Positions 16,067 to 26,171 of a DNA stretch of 64,000 nucleotides are shown here, one piece after another (the first letter of the stretch is position 1; the number at the start of each line of letters is the position of its first letter). The notes beneath the pieces were generated by a model. It saw only the letters and a list, made by a program, of their open reading frames with translations, had not been told where the DNA came from and did not search any database. The position numbers were made by a program, and so were the translations under genes. The stretch is from positions 124,001-188,000 of the forward strand of contig NZ_JADNYP010000009.1 of assembly GCF_015680705.1 (NCBI RefSeq), given 5' to 3'. The DNA comes from Pseudomonas fulva. GTDB taxonomy: Bacteria; Pseudomonadota; Gammaproteobacteria; Pseudomonadales; Pseudomonadaceae.

Positions 16067-17479
16067 ATGAAAAGGGACGGTAGCCGCATACAGCGCGTGA
16101 TCGATGATATCCAGGCACGGATCGCTGCCCGTGCCTACCTGCCGGGCGCCCGCCTGCCCTCGGTACGCGCCCAGGCGCGGGCGATGCAATGCTCGGTGTC
16201 GACGGTCCTCGAAGCCTATGATCGACTCGCGGCCGAGGGCGCCATAAGCGCCCGTCCAGGCTCGGGATTCTACGTCGCCGGGCCGCTGGCGCCGCTGGCA
16301 CTCGCCCGGCTGGGCCCCAGGCTCGACCGGGAAGTCGATCCTTCCTGGATTTCGCGCCAGGCGCTCGACTCGTCCGACACCATGCTCAGGCCCGGCTGTG
16401 GCTGGCTGCCGCCGGACTGGATGTACGAAGCGGGAATGCGTCGGGCACTGCGCAAGCTGGCCCGCAGCGATGCCTTCGGGCTGGTCGAATATGCGACGCC
16501 CCTGGGCAGCCCTGCACTTCGCCAGGTGTTGTGCCGTCGCCTGCTGGGGTTGGGCATCGAGTCATCGACCGAGCAGATCATGCTGACCGAGTCGGGGACC
16601 CAGGCCATCGACCTGATCTGCCGTTTCTTGCTCGAGCCTGGCGACTGCGTGCTGGTCGACGACCCGTGCTACTTCAATTTCCATGCACTGCTCAAGGCGC
16701 ATCGGGTCAAGATCGTGGGCATTCCCTACACCCCGCTGGGGCCGGACACCGAAGCTTTCGCCCTGGCACTGCAGCACCATGCGCCCAGGCTCTACATCAC
16801 CAATTCAGGCATCCACAACCCGACCGGCGCGCAGCTTTCGCCAGCGGTGGCCCACCGGCTGCTCACCCTGGCCAGCGCAAGCGACCTGGTCATCGTCGAG
16901 GACGACATCTTCGCCGATTTCGAGGTCAGCCTGACGCCCAGGCTAGCGGCGTTCGACGGCCTGTCGCGGGTGATCCAGACCGGCAGCTTCTCCAAGACCC
17001 TGTCGGCCTCGCTACGCTGCGGCTACATTGCCGCGCGAGGCGACTGGATCGACGGCCTGGTGGATCTCAAGCTGGCCACGTCCTTCGGCGGCGGGCGCCT
17101 GGCCGCCGACCTGGCACTGTCGGCACTGACCGACAGTGGCTATCGCCGACACCTGGAAAGCATAAGGCGGCGCCTGGGCCAGGAGATGGCCCGCACGCTC
17201 CAGCGCTTGCGGGCAATCGGCATCGAGCCGTGGCTGGTACCTCGCGCGGGCATGTTCGCCTGGTGTCGGCTGCCGCATGGGCAGGATGCGGCCAGCCTGG
17301 CGCGGGCCTGCCTGGAACAGGGCGTGGTGCTGGCACCGGGCAATGCCTTCAGCCAGTCCAGGGGCGCCAGCGATTTTCTGCGCTTCAACGTCGCCCAGTG
17401 CGCTGACACGCGGATTTTCCAGGTGTTGGCTCAGGCCTTGAATGGCCAAGCCAGGCCAGGCCCGGACAACCGAGCATGA
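16067..17479 (+). CDS. MocR-family (GntR plus aminotransferase-like) transcription regulator
   Basis: A 470-residue two-domain protein. Residues 1-70 are a GntR winged helix (GSRIQRVIDDIQARI, LPSVRAQARAMQCSVSTVLEAYDRL, GAISARPGSGFYV). Residues ~100-470 are a fold-type I aminotransferase domain; the PLP-binding lysine is expected in TGSFSKTLSASLRCGY, and ITNSGIHNPTG matches the usual substrate-pocket motif. Such proteins sense PLP or an amine ligand and usually regulate a divergent neighbour, here the EamA exporter. ATG 16067 begins the DNA-binding domain. The ligand is unknown. Confidence 0.9.
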   Translation: MKRDGSRIQRVIDDIQARIAARAYLPGARLPSVRAQARAMQCSVSTVLEAYDRLAAEGAISARPGSGFYVAGPLAPLALARLGPRLDREVDPSWISRQALDSSDTMLRPGCGWLPPDWMYEAGMRRALRKLARSDAFGLVEYATPLGSPALRQVLCRRLLGLGIESSTEQIMLTESGTQAIDLICRFLLEPGDCVLVDDPCYFNFHALLKAHRVKIVGIPYTPLGPDTEAFALALQHHAPRLYITNSGIHNPTGAQLSPAVAHRLLTLASASDLVIVEDDIFADFEVSLTPRLAAFDGLSRVIQTGSFSKTLSASLRCGYIAARGDWIDGLVDLKLATSFGGGRLAADLALSALTDSGYRRHLESIRRRLGQEMARTLQRLRAIGIEPWLVPRAGMFAWCRLPHGQDAASLARACLEQGVVLAPGNAFSQSRGASDFLRFNVAQCADTRIFQVLAQALNGQARPGPDNRA

Positions 17480-17534
17480 TGGTGACGCGTGCGTTTTGCT
17501 TTATGATGGCGGCAGTTTCCACGAAGAGTCCCCC

Positions 17535-17927
17535 ATGAGATTCGCCATCGCGGTTTTTTCACCGGCCCATGCGCCCTCCTCGCGCCGCGCGCTGCGTTTT
17601 GCCGAAGCAGTGCTCGCCAGCGGCCATCGGATCGAACGGCTGTTCTTCTACCAGGATGGCGTACACAGCGCCTCGGCCAACGTAGTCGTGCCCCAGGACG
17701 AAGTCGACATCGCCGCCCAGTGGCAGGCTTTCATCACCGAGAAGCAGCTTGACGCCGTGGTCTGCATCGCCGCGGCGCTGCGCCGCGGCGTACTGGATGC
17801 CGCGCAAGCCAGCCGCTACCAACGCGACGCGGTCAATCTCGTTGCGCCCTGGGAGCTGTCGGGGCTCGGTCAGTTGCACGAAGCGGCCCAGCTCGCCGAC
17901 CGCCTGGTCTGCTTCGGAGGAGACTGA
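17535..17927 (+). CDS. tusD: Sulfurtransferase TusD
   Basis: A 130-residue DsrE-family protein, the first gene of the sulfur-relay operon. The catalytic Cys77 is in AVVCIAAALRRGV, matching Cys78 of E. coli TusD. In the TusBCD heterohexamer it takes persulfide sulfur (from TusA in the E. coli scheme) and passes it to TusE. The protein is cytosolic. The ATG at 17535 follows AAGAGTCCCCC. A possible -10 element TATGAT is at 17502-17507. tusC begins one base after its stop codon. Confidence 0.95.
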   Translation: MRFAIAVFSPAHAPSSRRALRFAEAVLASGHRIERLFFYQDGVHSASANVVVPQDEVDIAAQWQAFITEKQLDAVVCIAAALRRGVLDAAQASRYQRDAVNLVAPWELSGLGQLHEAAQLADRLVCFGGD

Positions 17928-17928
17928 C

Positions 17929-18288
17929 ATGCACAAGTCCTTGTTGCTCATCAGTCGCCAGGCGCCCTGGAGCGGTCCTGGGGCGCGCGAAGCCTTGGAC
18001 ATCGCCCTGGCGGGCGGTGCCTTCGATCTGCCGATCGCCATGCTGTTCCTGGACGATGGCGTATTCCAGCTCGTCGACCAGCAGCAACCGGCCCTGCTGG
18101 AGCAGAAGAACCTCGGCGCCAACCTGCAGGCGTTACCCATGTTCGGCGTCGAGCAACTGTTCGCCTGCACCCGGAGCCTGAGCGCCAGGGGCCTGGCGGC
18201 CAGCGCGCTGGTCCTGCCCGTGGAGCGGCTCGAGGCCGATCAGATCCGAACCCTGCTGGCCCGCTTCGATCAGGTGATCACTTTATGA
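17929..18288 (+). CDS. tusC: Sulfurtransferase complex subunit TusC
   Basis: A 119-residue DsrF/TusC protein that forms the core of the TusBCD hexamer with TusB and TusD. The opening SLLLISRQAPWSGPGAREALDIALAGGAFDLP and the FLDDGVFQL motif are characteristic of TusC. It follows tusD at one base spacing with GGAGGAG as a strong ribosome site, and its last codon overlaps the tusB start by four bases (ATGA). TusC has no known catalytic cysteine; its role is structural within the complex. Confidence 0.93.
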   Translation: MHKSLLLISRQAPWSGPGAREALDIALAGGAFDLPIAMLFLDDGVFQLVDQQQPALLEQKNLGANLQALPMFGVEQLFACTRSLSARGLAASALVLPVERLEADQIRTLLARFDQVITL

Positions 18289-18584
18289 GCACGACCCTGC
18301 ACGTGATAGCCCATTCCCCCCATGGCGACGAGCGCCTACGCAGCTGCCTGCGTGTCATGGGCGCCCGTGATGGCCTGCTGCTGTGTGGAGACGGCGTTCA
18401 GGCCTTGCGCCCCGGCAGCGAACCTTGCCAGACCTTCGGCGCCGCTGCCCTGCAAGGCCGGCTGTTCGTTCTCGCCGAGGATCTGCAGGCGCGAGCCATT
18501 GCCGACGAGCTGGCCGAGGTCGTCGACTATCCGGGCTTCGTCGAGCTGACCCTGCGCTACGACAAGGTCAATACCTGGCTATGA
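18285..18584 (+). CDS. tusB: Sulfurtransferase complex subunit TusB
   Basis: A 99-residue DsrH/TusB protein. It begins MSTTLHVIAHSP, and the GLLLCGDGVQAL segment and the C-terminal VDYPGFVELTLRYDKVNTWL tail are typical of TusB. It completes the TusBCD complex. The start overlaps the tusC stop by four bases, and its own stop overlaps the tusE start the same way, indicating translational coupling. The role is subunit assembly around TusD rather than independent catalysis. Confidence 0.92.
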   Translation: MSTTLHVIAHSPHGDERLRSCLRVMGARDGLLLCGDGVQALRPGSEPCQTFGAAALQGRLFVLAEDLQARAIADELAEVVDYPGFVELTLRYDKVNTWL

Positions 18585-18916
18585 ACAGACTCATCGTTGG
18601 CGCCCGGCAGATAGCCCTGGACAAGGACGGTTTTCTCGTCGAGCTGGCCGATTGGTCCCCCGAAGTGGCCCAGGCCCTGGCCGAACGGGAAGGTATCGCC
18701 CTGGGCGCCGAACACTGGGAAATACTTGAACTGCTGCGCCGGTTCCATCACGAGTACCAGCTTTCCCCGGCCACCCGCCCACTGATCAAGTATGCCGCGC
18801 TGCATCTGGGCGCGGAAAAGGGCAACAGCCCGCACCTCAACCGCCTGTTCAACGGCACACCTGCCAAGCTTGCCGCCAAGCTGGCAGGCCTGCCCAAGCC
18901 GACCAACTGCATATGA
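18581..18916 (+). CDS. tusE: Sulfur carrier TusE (DsrC family)
   Basis: A 111-residue DsrC-family protein. The W-rich middle (EHWEILELLRRFHHEYQLSP) and the PLIKY motif are diagnostic, and the penultimate Cys110 in the PTNCI tail is the persulfide-carrying residue. TusE receives sulfur from TusD and delivers it to MnmA, which is encoded at 37.4 kb in this window. The gene overlaps tusB by four bases at its start and ybiB by four bases at its end, so it is tightly coupled within the operon. Confidence 0.95.
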   Translation: MNRLIVGARQIALDKDGFLVELADWSPEVAQALAEREGIALGAEHWEILELLRRFHHEYQLSPATRPLIKYAALHLGAEKGNSPHLNRLFNGTPAKLAAKLAGLPKPTNCI

Positions 18917-19914
18917 ACGAACCTCTCCCCCTGATCCTGCAGACACCGGCAGAACATCCATTCGCCGAATTCGTGCGCATTCTCGGCAAAGGCAAGCGCG
19001 GCGCCCGCGGACTCACCCGCGAGGAAGCCCGCAGCGCCATGGCCATGATCCTCGCCGACCAGGTCGAGCAGGCGCAGCTCGGGGCGTTCCTCATGCTGTT
19101 GCGGCACAAGGAAGAAACGCCCGAAGAACTGGCCGGCTTCACCGAAGCGCTGCGCGCATGGTTGCAGGCGCCACGCATCGCCGTGGACCTGGACTGGCCC
19201 AGCTACGCCGGAAAGAAACGCCACTTGCCCTGGTACCTGCTCGCCGCCAGGTGCCTGGCGGGCAACGGCCTGCGCATCTTCCTGCATGGAGGCGGCGCCC
19301 ACACTGCCGGACGGCTGTATACCGAACAACTGCTCGAGCTGTTGCGGATCCCGCTCTGCCGCGACTGGCATGCGGTGGCAGCGGCCCTGGACGCGCATGG
19401 CCTGGCCTTCCACCCGCTCCAGGACTGGTCACCGCAATTGCAGCAGATGATCGACCTGCGCAGTGCCCTCGGGCTGCGTTCGCCCATCCATTCGCTGGCG
19501 CGAGTGCTCAACCCGCTGGGCGCGCGGTGCGCCTTGCAGAGCATCTTCCACCCGGGCTATCAGGCGGTACATCGCCAGGCCAGCTGCCTGCTCGGCGACC
19601 ATGCGATCGTGATCAAGGGCGACGGCGGGGAGATCGAGATCAACCCGGATGTCACCAGTCACCTGTACGGTGCCACGTGCGGCCAGGCGTGGGACGAGCA
19701 ATGGCCGGCCTTGAGCCCGCAACGCCACGTAAAGCCAGCCAGCCTGGAGCCGCAGCACCTGTTGGCGGTATGGCGCGGCGAAGCGCAGGACAGCTACGGT
19801 GAACTGGCGACGATCGCAACCATGGCGCTGGCCCTGCGTGGCTTGGGTCATGAGCGCGAACAGGCGTTGGACAGGGCTCGCGAGTACTGGGCCGCTCGTA
19901 AACCTATCGACTGA
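18913..19914 (+). CDS. ybiB: YbiB family nucleic-acid-binding protein (TrpD2-like)
   Basis: A 333-residue protein with the fold of anthranilate phosphoribosyltransferase (TrpD). The N-terminal LTREEARSAMAMILADQVEQAQLGAFLMLLR helical domain is shared with TrpD, and the glycosyltransferase-3 core follows (RIFLHGGGAHTAGRLYTEQLL, LHPLGARCALQ-like LNPLGARCALQSIFHPGY). E. coli YbiB (TrpD2) lacks the enzyme activity, binds nucleic acid non-specifically and is LexA-regulated there. The start overlaps tusE by four bases, so it is the last gene of the tus operon. The link to sulfur relay is by position only. Confidence 0.85.
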   Translation: MNEPLPLILQTPAEHPFAEFVRILGKGKRGARGLTREEARSAMAMILADQVEQAQLGAFLMLLRHKEETPEELAGFTEALRAWLQAPRIAVDLDWPSYAGKKRHLPWYLLAARCLAGNGLRIFLHGGGAHTAGRLYTEQLLELLRIPLCRDWHAVAAALDAHGLAFHPLQDWSPQLQQMIDLRSALGLRSPIHSLARVLNPLGARCALQSIFHPGYQAVHRQASCLLGDHAIVIKGDGGEIEINPDVTSHLYGATCGQAWDEQWPALSPQRHVKPASLEPQHLLAVWRGEAQDSYGELATIATMALALRGLGHEREQALDRAREYWAARKPID

Positions 19915-20011
19915 CTGGATAGGATCGCGGCAGTATTTGCGCGTCTTCATCGAACGGCAGGCCCTACACTGAGCTCCAACGCCAACCAATGTGTTTTTCG
20001 AGGAGCTCGAA

Positions 20012-20971
20012 ATGGGTCTTTTGATCGACGGCCAGTGGCATGACCAGTGGTACGAGAACGGCAAGGATGGCGCTTTCCAGCGCGAAGAAGCCCAGCGCCG
20101 TGACGCCTTGCCAGCCGCCGAAGCCGGCCGCTACCACTTGTACGTCTCGCTTGCCTGCCCCTGGGCCCATCGAACACTGATCATGCGTTCGCTCAAGGGG
20201 CTGGCCCCATTGATCGACGTGTCGGTGGTCAGCTGGCTGATGGGCGAACAAGGCTGGACCTTCGACCGCAGCCAGGGCTCCACGGGAGACCCACTGGATG
20301 GTTTCGACTACCTGCACCAACGTTACACCCGGGACGATCCGCACTACACCGGCCGCGTGACCGTGCCGGTGCTGTGGGACAAGCAGTGCCAGCGCATCGT
20401 CAACAACGAATCGGCAGAAATCGTTCGGATCTTCAACCACGCCTTCGATGCCTTGACTGGAAATACTCGGGATCTGTATCCGGCACCTTTGCGAGCGCGT
20501 ATCGATGCGCTCAATGAACGCATCTATCCTGCCGTGAACAATGGTGTTTACCGAGCCGGTTTCGCCACCCGCCAGCAGGCCTATGAGCACGCTTTCGACC
20601 AGCTGTTCGCCGAACTGGACAGTCTCGAGCAGTTGCTTGGCCAACAGCGCTACCTGGCCGGCGAGTACCTGACCGAAGCCGACATCCGGCTGTTCACCAC
20701 GCTGGTCCGTTTCGATGCGGTCTACCATGGCCACTTCAAATGCAACCTACGTCGGCTGGCGGACTACCCGAGCCTGTCCAACTGGCTCCGCGAGCTGTAC
20801 CAATGGCCGGGTGTAGCGCAGACGGTGGACATGCAGCATATCCAGAAACACTACTACCTCAGTCACAAGACCATCAACCCGAACGGCATCGTGCCCAAGG
20901 GGCCGGCACAGGACTTCAGCGCCCCGCACGATCGCGAACGCCTGCCGGGACGAGGGATCTGGCAGGCGTGA
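20012..20971 (+). CDS. yqjG: Glutathionyl-hydroquinone reductase
   Basis: A 319-residue glutathione-transferase-like protein of the xi class (YqjG/EcM4). The active-site motif CPWAH is at 49-53, with Cys49 the catalytic residue. The VTVPVLWDK and NNESAEIVRIFN motifs belong to the glutathione-binding thioredoxin fold, and the C-terminal helical domain ends in the KTINPNGIVPKGP tail typical of the family. It reduces glutathionyl-hydroquinones to free hydroquinones and glutathione. ATG 20012 was chosen because AGGAG lies six bases upstream; a frame start at 19991 has no such site. It is monocistronic. Confidence 0.9.
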   Translation: MGLLIDGQWHDQWYENGKDGAFQREEAQRRDALPAAEAGRYHLYVSLACPWAHRTLIMRSLKGLAPLIDVSVVSWLMGEQGWTFDRSQGSTGDPLDGFDYLHQRYTRDDPHYTGRVTVPVLWDKQCQRIVNNESAEIVRIFNHAFDALTGNTRDLYPAPLRARIDALNERIYPAVNNGVYRAGFATRQQAYEHAFDQLFAELDSLEQLLGQQRYLAGEYLTEADIRLFTTLVRFDAVYHGHFKCNLRRLADYPSLSNWLRELYQWPGVAQTVDMQHIQKHYYLSHKTINPNGIVPKGPAQDFSAPHDRERLPGRGIWQA

Positions 20972-21047
20972 AAGGCGGCCGCTGGTGCCGGTGGTGCTTG
21001 CGTGCCATCGTCGGGTCCCTTCTGACAGATCCTGAGGCTGCCACGAT

Positions 21048-21064
21048 GGCCCGCACAGCGGGCC
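21048..21064 (-). terminator. GC-rich hairpin between yqjG and cysG
   Basis: A perfect 7-bp stem, GGCCCGC/GCGGGCC with a 3-base loop, sits between the convergent yqjG and cysG genes, just past the cysG stop. It lacks a T tract on either strand, so termination here is only a possibility. Confidence 0.35.
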
Positions 21065-21070
21065 CAAGAC

Positions 21071-22462
21071 TCAGTCGTTCTGTGCCCCTTCGAACCAGGC
21101 CAGCTTGTCACGCAGCTTCACCACTTCCCCGACGATGACCAACGTCGGCGCATGCACCTCATGGCGCGCCACCAGCTCGGGCAGGTCCGCCAGGGTGCCG
21201 GTGAACACTCGCTGGTTGCGGGTGGTACCCTGTTGTACCAGCGCCGCTGGCGTACTGGCAGCTCGGCCATGGCGTATCAGTTCGGCGCAGATGGTCGGCA
21301 AGCCGACCAACCCCATGTAGAAGACCAGGGTCTGGGCTGGCGCCACAAGATCATGCCATGGCAGGTTGCTGGTGCCGTCCTTCAGGTGACCGGTGACGAA
21401 ACGCACCGACTGCGCGTGATCCCGGTGCGTCAACGGGATACCGCCATAGGCGGAGCAGCCACTGGCCGCGGTGATGCCAGGCACGACCTGGAAGGGAATA
21501 CCCTCCTCGGCCAGTTCCTCGATTTCCTCGCCACCCCGCCCGAAGATGAACGGGTCGCCCCCCTTGAGTCGCAGAACCCGCTTGCCCTGGCGGGCCAGAT
21601 CGACCAGCAGGCGATTGATCTGCTCCTGCGGCACGGCATGCTCGGCGCGACGCTTGCCGACATAGATCCGCTCGGCATCACGCCGGCACATCTCGATGAT
21701 CGCCGGGGCCACCAGCCGGTCGTAGAGCACCACGTCAGCCTGCTGCATCAGACGCAAGGCGCGGAAGGTCAGCAGGTCCGGGTCTCCGGGACCTGCGCCG
21801 ACCAGATAGACCTCGCCACCCTGCTGTACCGGCGCCCCCTCGACCATGGCCTGCAACAGTCGCTCGGCCTCGCCCCCCTGCCCGGCCAGCTGGCGTTCGG
21901 CGATCGGCCCCTGGAACACCGTTTCCCAGAATCCGCGCCGCTGGTTGACGTCCGGATAGAGCGACTTGACCTTGTGTCTGAAGCGCGCCGCCAGTCCGGC
22001 CAGCTCGCCGTAGGCAGCGGGAATCCACGCCTCGAGCCTGGCCCGGATCAGGCGTGCCAGAACCGGCGCATCGCCGCCACTGGACACGGCGACCACCAAC
22101 GGCGAGCGATCGACGATGGCTGGGAAGATCACCGTGCACAAAGCCGGTGCGTCGACCACGTTGACCGGCACGCAGCGTTGCTGGGCGTCGGCCGAAACCT
22201 GGGCGTTGAGCGCTGGGTCATCGGTCGCGGCAATGACCAGGCGACAGCCTTCCAGGTCACCGACCTGGTAGCCACGCACCTGGACATCCCCGCCCCCCTG
22301 GCCAGCCAGTTCGGCGAGCTGGCTGTCGACCTGCGGCGCGACCACGCGCAAGGCGGCGCCGGCATCGGCCAGCAATCGCGCCTTGCGCAAGGCGATCTCG
22401 CCGCCACCGACCACCAGTACCCGGCTGCCCTGCAGCTTGTGGAACAGCGGCAGGTAATCCAT
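21071..22462 (-). CDS. cysG: Siroheme synthase (multifunctional)
   Basis: A 463-residue fusion that makes siroheme from uroporphyrinogen III. The N-terminal ~210 residues are the precorrin-2 dehydrogenase/ferrochelatase (Rossmann [15 protein letters not shown]; the segment ISSGGDAPV-like [17 protein letters not shown]). The C-terminal part from ~218 is the SAM uroporphyrinogen methyltransferase ([39 protein letters not shown]). Siroheme is the cofactor of sulfite and nitrite reductases. The gene is directly adjacent to serS with no gap, so it ends the ftsK-lolA-rarA-crcB-serS-cysG operon. Confidence 0.96.
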   Translation of the reverse strand: MDYLPLFHKLQGSRVLVVGGGEIALRKARLLADAGAALRVVAPQVDSQLAELAGQGGGDVQVRGYQVGDLEGCRLVIAATDDPALNAQVSADAQQRCVPVNVVDAPALCTVIFPAIVDRSPLVVAVSSGGDAPVLARLIRARLEAWIPAAYGELAGLAARFRHKVKSLYPDVNQRRGFWETVFQGPIAERQLAGQGGEAERLLQAMVEGAPVQQGGEVYLVGAGPGDPDLLTFRALRLMQQADVVLYDRLVAPAIIEMCRRDAERIYVGKRRAEHAVPQEQINRLLVDLARQGKRVLRLKGGDPFIFGRGGEEIEELAEEGIPFQVVPGITAASGCSAYGGIPLTHRDHAQSVRFVTGHLKDGTSNLPWHDLVAPAQTLVFYMGLVGLPTICAELIRHGRAASTPAALVQQGTTRNQRVFTGTLADLPELVARHEVHAPTLVIVGEVVKLRDKLAWFEGAQND

Positions 22463-23755
<1,293 letters not shown>

Positions 23756-23770
23756 TTATAGATGTGTTGT

Positions 23771-24145
23771 TCAGATTTTGGTCAGGCACAGGCCGGCCCA
23801 GGTCGCGAGCAGCCCGCCCAGTACACTGGCTGCAGCATAACCGAAGGCCAGCGGCGCCTGCCCGCTCTCGAGCAGGCGCACGGTGTCCAGGGAGAAGGAG
23901 GAAAAAGTGGTCAGCCCGCCGACGAAACCGACGATCAGCCCGGTCCGCAGTTCGATCGGCAGCGTCGGCCGGCTCAGGAAAACACCGTAGAGCACGCCGA
24001 TGACCAGGCAACCAGCCAGGTTGACTGTCAGCGTGGCCAGGTAGAAGTGCCGAGGCCAATGGGCGCTGACCCAGTTGCCTGCGGCAAAGCGCAGCAGCGT
24101 GCCGGCGATGCCGGCCAGGCTGACCGAGACGAGCAGGCCGATCAT
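23771..24145 (-). CDS. crcB: Fluoride channel CrcB (Fluc)
   Basis: A 124-residue four-helix membrane protein. The signature [16 protein letters not shown], which lines the fluoride pore, is intact, and [11 protein letters not shown] is the conserved N-terminal part with the invariant Arg and Asn. It exports fluoride as a dual-topology dimer. No fluoride riboswitch was seen upstream: it is buried in the operon, with its start overlapping the rarA stop by four bases. Expression is therefore probably not fluoride-specific here. Confidence 0.94.
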   Translation of the reverse strand: MIGLLVSVSLAGIAGTLLRFAAGNWVSAHWPRHFYLATLTVNLAGCLVIGVLYGVFLSRPTLPIELRTGLIVGFVGGLTTFSSFSLDTVRLLESGQAPLAFGYAAASVLGGLLATWAGLCLTKI

Positions 24146-25467
24146 GGTTTCCTCCGTTGTCGGGGGCTGCCACGGTCGAGTTCGTCGAGATGGCGCAGCT
24201 TCTCGCCTATCTTGAGTTCCAGGCCACGGGGCACCGGCTGGTAGTACGGACGTGGCTGCAACGCCTCGGGGAAGTAGTCCTCGCCGGCGGCATAGCCTTC
24301 GGGCTCGTCGTGGGCATAACGGTACTCGTCGCCGTGACCGAGCTGCTTCATCAACTTGGTGGGCGCGTTGCGCAAGTGCAGCGGCACTTCCAGCGAGCCG
24401 TGCTCGGCGACGTCACGCCTGGCGGCCTTGAAGCCCATGTAGACGGCATTGCTTTTCGCAGCGCAGGCCAGGTAGGTGATGGCCTGCGCCACGGCCAGTT
24501 CGCCTTCAGGGCTGCCCAGCCGCTCTTGCACGTCCCAGGCAGCCAGGCACAGACTCAGGGCTCGCGGGTCGGCATTGCCGATGTCCTCGCTGGCCATGCG
24601 TACCACTCGCCGGGCGATGTACAGCGGGTCGCAGCCACCGTCGAGCATGCGCGCATACCAGTACAGGGCGGCGTCCGGATCGGAACCGCGCACGGACTTG
24701 TGCAATGCCGAAATCTGGTCGTAGAACGCTTCACCGCCCTTGTCGAAGCGGCGCCGGCCATCGCCCAGAAGGTTCTGCAACAGCTCGACACCAATCTGGG
24801 CACCGTCTTCGGCCAGGTCGGAGGCGTTTTCCAGCAGGTTCAGCATGCGCCGTCCATCGCCATCGGCAGCTGCCACGAGCATCTGGAACGCGTCGTCAGC
24901 GATGCGCAGCCGACGTTTTCCCAAGCCGCGCTCATCGCTCAGCGCACGCTCGACCAGCTTGCGCAGCGCCGGCTCGTCCAGGCTCTTGAGCACATACACC
25001 CTGGCGCGCGACAGCAGGGCATTGTTCAGCTCGAAGGAGGGGTTCTCGGTGGTCGCGCCGATAAACAGCAAGGTGCCATCCTCGACGAAGGGCAGGAAGG
25101 CATCCTGCTGGGACTTGTTGAAGCGATGGACCTCGTCGACGAACAGGATGGTCCGCCGTCCGTACTGGCCGGCCTGCTGCCTGGCGACTTCCACCGCATG
25201 GCGAATCTCCTTGACCCCGGCCAGCACCGCCGAGACCGTTTCGAAATGCGCATCGCAGAATCGTGCCAGCAGCCGCGCCAGGGTGGTCTTGCCAACCCCG
25301 GGCGGCCCCCAGAAGATCATCGAATGCAACGCGCCCTGCTCCAGCGCCTCGCGCAGCGGCTTGCCGCGCGCAAGCAGGTGCTCCTGGCCCACGTACTCGT
25401 CCAGGTTGGACGGGCGCAACCGGGCAGCCAGGGGCTGGGCGACAGGTTCGCTTCGAAACAGGTCCAT
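24142..25467 (-). CDS. rarA: Replication-associated recombination protein A
   Basis: A 441-residue AAA+ ATPase (RarA/MgsA, relative of Mgs1/WRNIP1 and clamp-loader subunits). Walker A is [11 protein letters not shown] near residue 54, Walker B is [10 protein letters not shown], and the sensor 1 region is [18 protein letters not shown]. The C-terminal tetramerisation domain ([28 protein letters not shown]) follows. It acts at stalled replication forks. ATG 25467 begins the homologous sequence ([19 protein letters not shown]). It is separated from lolA by 19 bases and overlaps crcB by four. Confidence 0.95.
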   Translation of the reverse strand: MDLFRSEPVAQPLAARLRPSNLDEYVGQEHLLARGKPLREALEQGALHSMIFWGPPGVGKTTLARLLARFCDAHFETVSAVLAGVKEIRHAVEVARQQAGQYGRRTILFVDEVHRFNKSQQDAFLPFVEDGTLLFIGATTENPSFELNNALLSRARVYVLKSLDEPALRKLVERALSDERGLGKRRLRIADDAFQMLVAAADGDGRRMLNLLENASDLAEDGAQIGVELLQNLLGDGRRRFDKGGEAFYDQISALHKSVRGSDPDAALYWYARMLDGGCDPLYIARRVVRMASEDIGNADPRALSLCLAAWDVQERLGSPEGELAVAQAITYLACAAKSNAVYMGFKAARRDVAEHGSLEVPLHLRNAPTKLMKQLGHGDEYRYAHDEPEGYAAGEDYFPEALQPRPYYQPVPRGLELKIGEKLRHLDELDRGSPRQRRKP

Positions 25468-25486
25468 GGCGGGCTCTCTATGGTCT

Positions 25487-26110
25487 TTATTCCTGGATGA
25501 CGTCGGCGCCTTCCGGGATCTTGAACTGGAACTTGCCAGCGGCAATGGCGCCATTGGCCTTCACCCCGTTGAACAGGATGTTGGTGCGTTGGCCGACGCT
25601 GTCGATCAACTGCATGTCATTGATCAGGCCACGCCGGAACGACACGCGCAACGAATCGAACAGCGTGTCCCTGGCCTTGGGCTTGAGCGTGAAGTCCATG
25701 ACTTCGCCCTGTTCCTTGGAGCTGATATCGAAACTCTGGCTGATCTTCGAGACATCGCCAGAGAGCAACAGGGCCGGGGTCTGGCTCAGCCGCACGTCGA
25801 GCTTCTTGACCGTCGCCTGCTCCAAGTCCGGGTCCCACAGGGTGACTTTCTGACCATCGGACACTACCACCTGCTCCTGCGGAGCGTCGGTATGCCAGTA
25901 GAACAGCCCGGGGCGCTTGACCGCCATCTGCCCGCTGGTCTCCTGCAGGCTGGTGCCACTGGCATCCAGGGTCAGCTGGGAGAACCGGGCTTCGATGGTC
26001 TGGGACTTTTCCAGCAACTGGGTCAGCCTGGCCACGTCCTTCTCGTCGGCGTGCGCCGGCAGGGTGGCCACGGCCAGGGCAGATGCCAACAGCATGCGAA
26101 TCGCGCGCAT
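25487..26110 (-). CDS. lolA: Outer-membrane lipoprotein carrier protein LolA
   Basis: A 207-residue periplasmic protein. Residues 1-20 are a signal peptide ([21 protein letters not shown]). The mature part has the LolA fold with [34 protein letters not shown] and the C-terminal [12 protein letters not shown] tail, all conserved. LolA ferries lipoproteins from LolCDE to LolB. GAGGAT before ATG 26110 and the signal peptide decide the start. It follows ftsK by 61 bases. Confidence 0.95.
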   Translation of the reverse strand: MRAIRMLLASALAVATLPAHADEKDVARLTQLLEKSQTIEARFSQLTLDASGTSLQETSGQMAVKRPGLFYWHTDAPQEQVVVSDGQKVTLWDPDLEQATVKKLDVRLSQTPALLLSGDVSKISQSFDISSKEQGEVMDFTLKPKARDTLFDSLRVSFRRGLINDMQLIDSVGQRTNILFNGVKANGAIAAGKFQFKIPEGADVIQE

Positions 26111-26171
26111 GGAAATCCTCGTCGAACAGTGAATGGAACGGACGCCACGACGGCGCCCGTCAGGGTGATCA

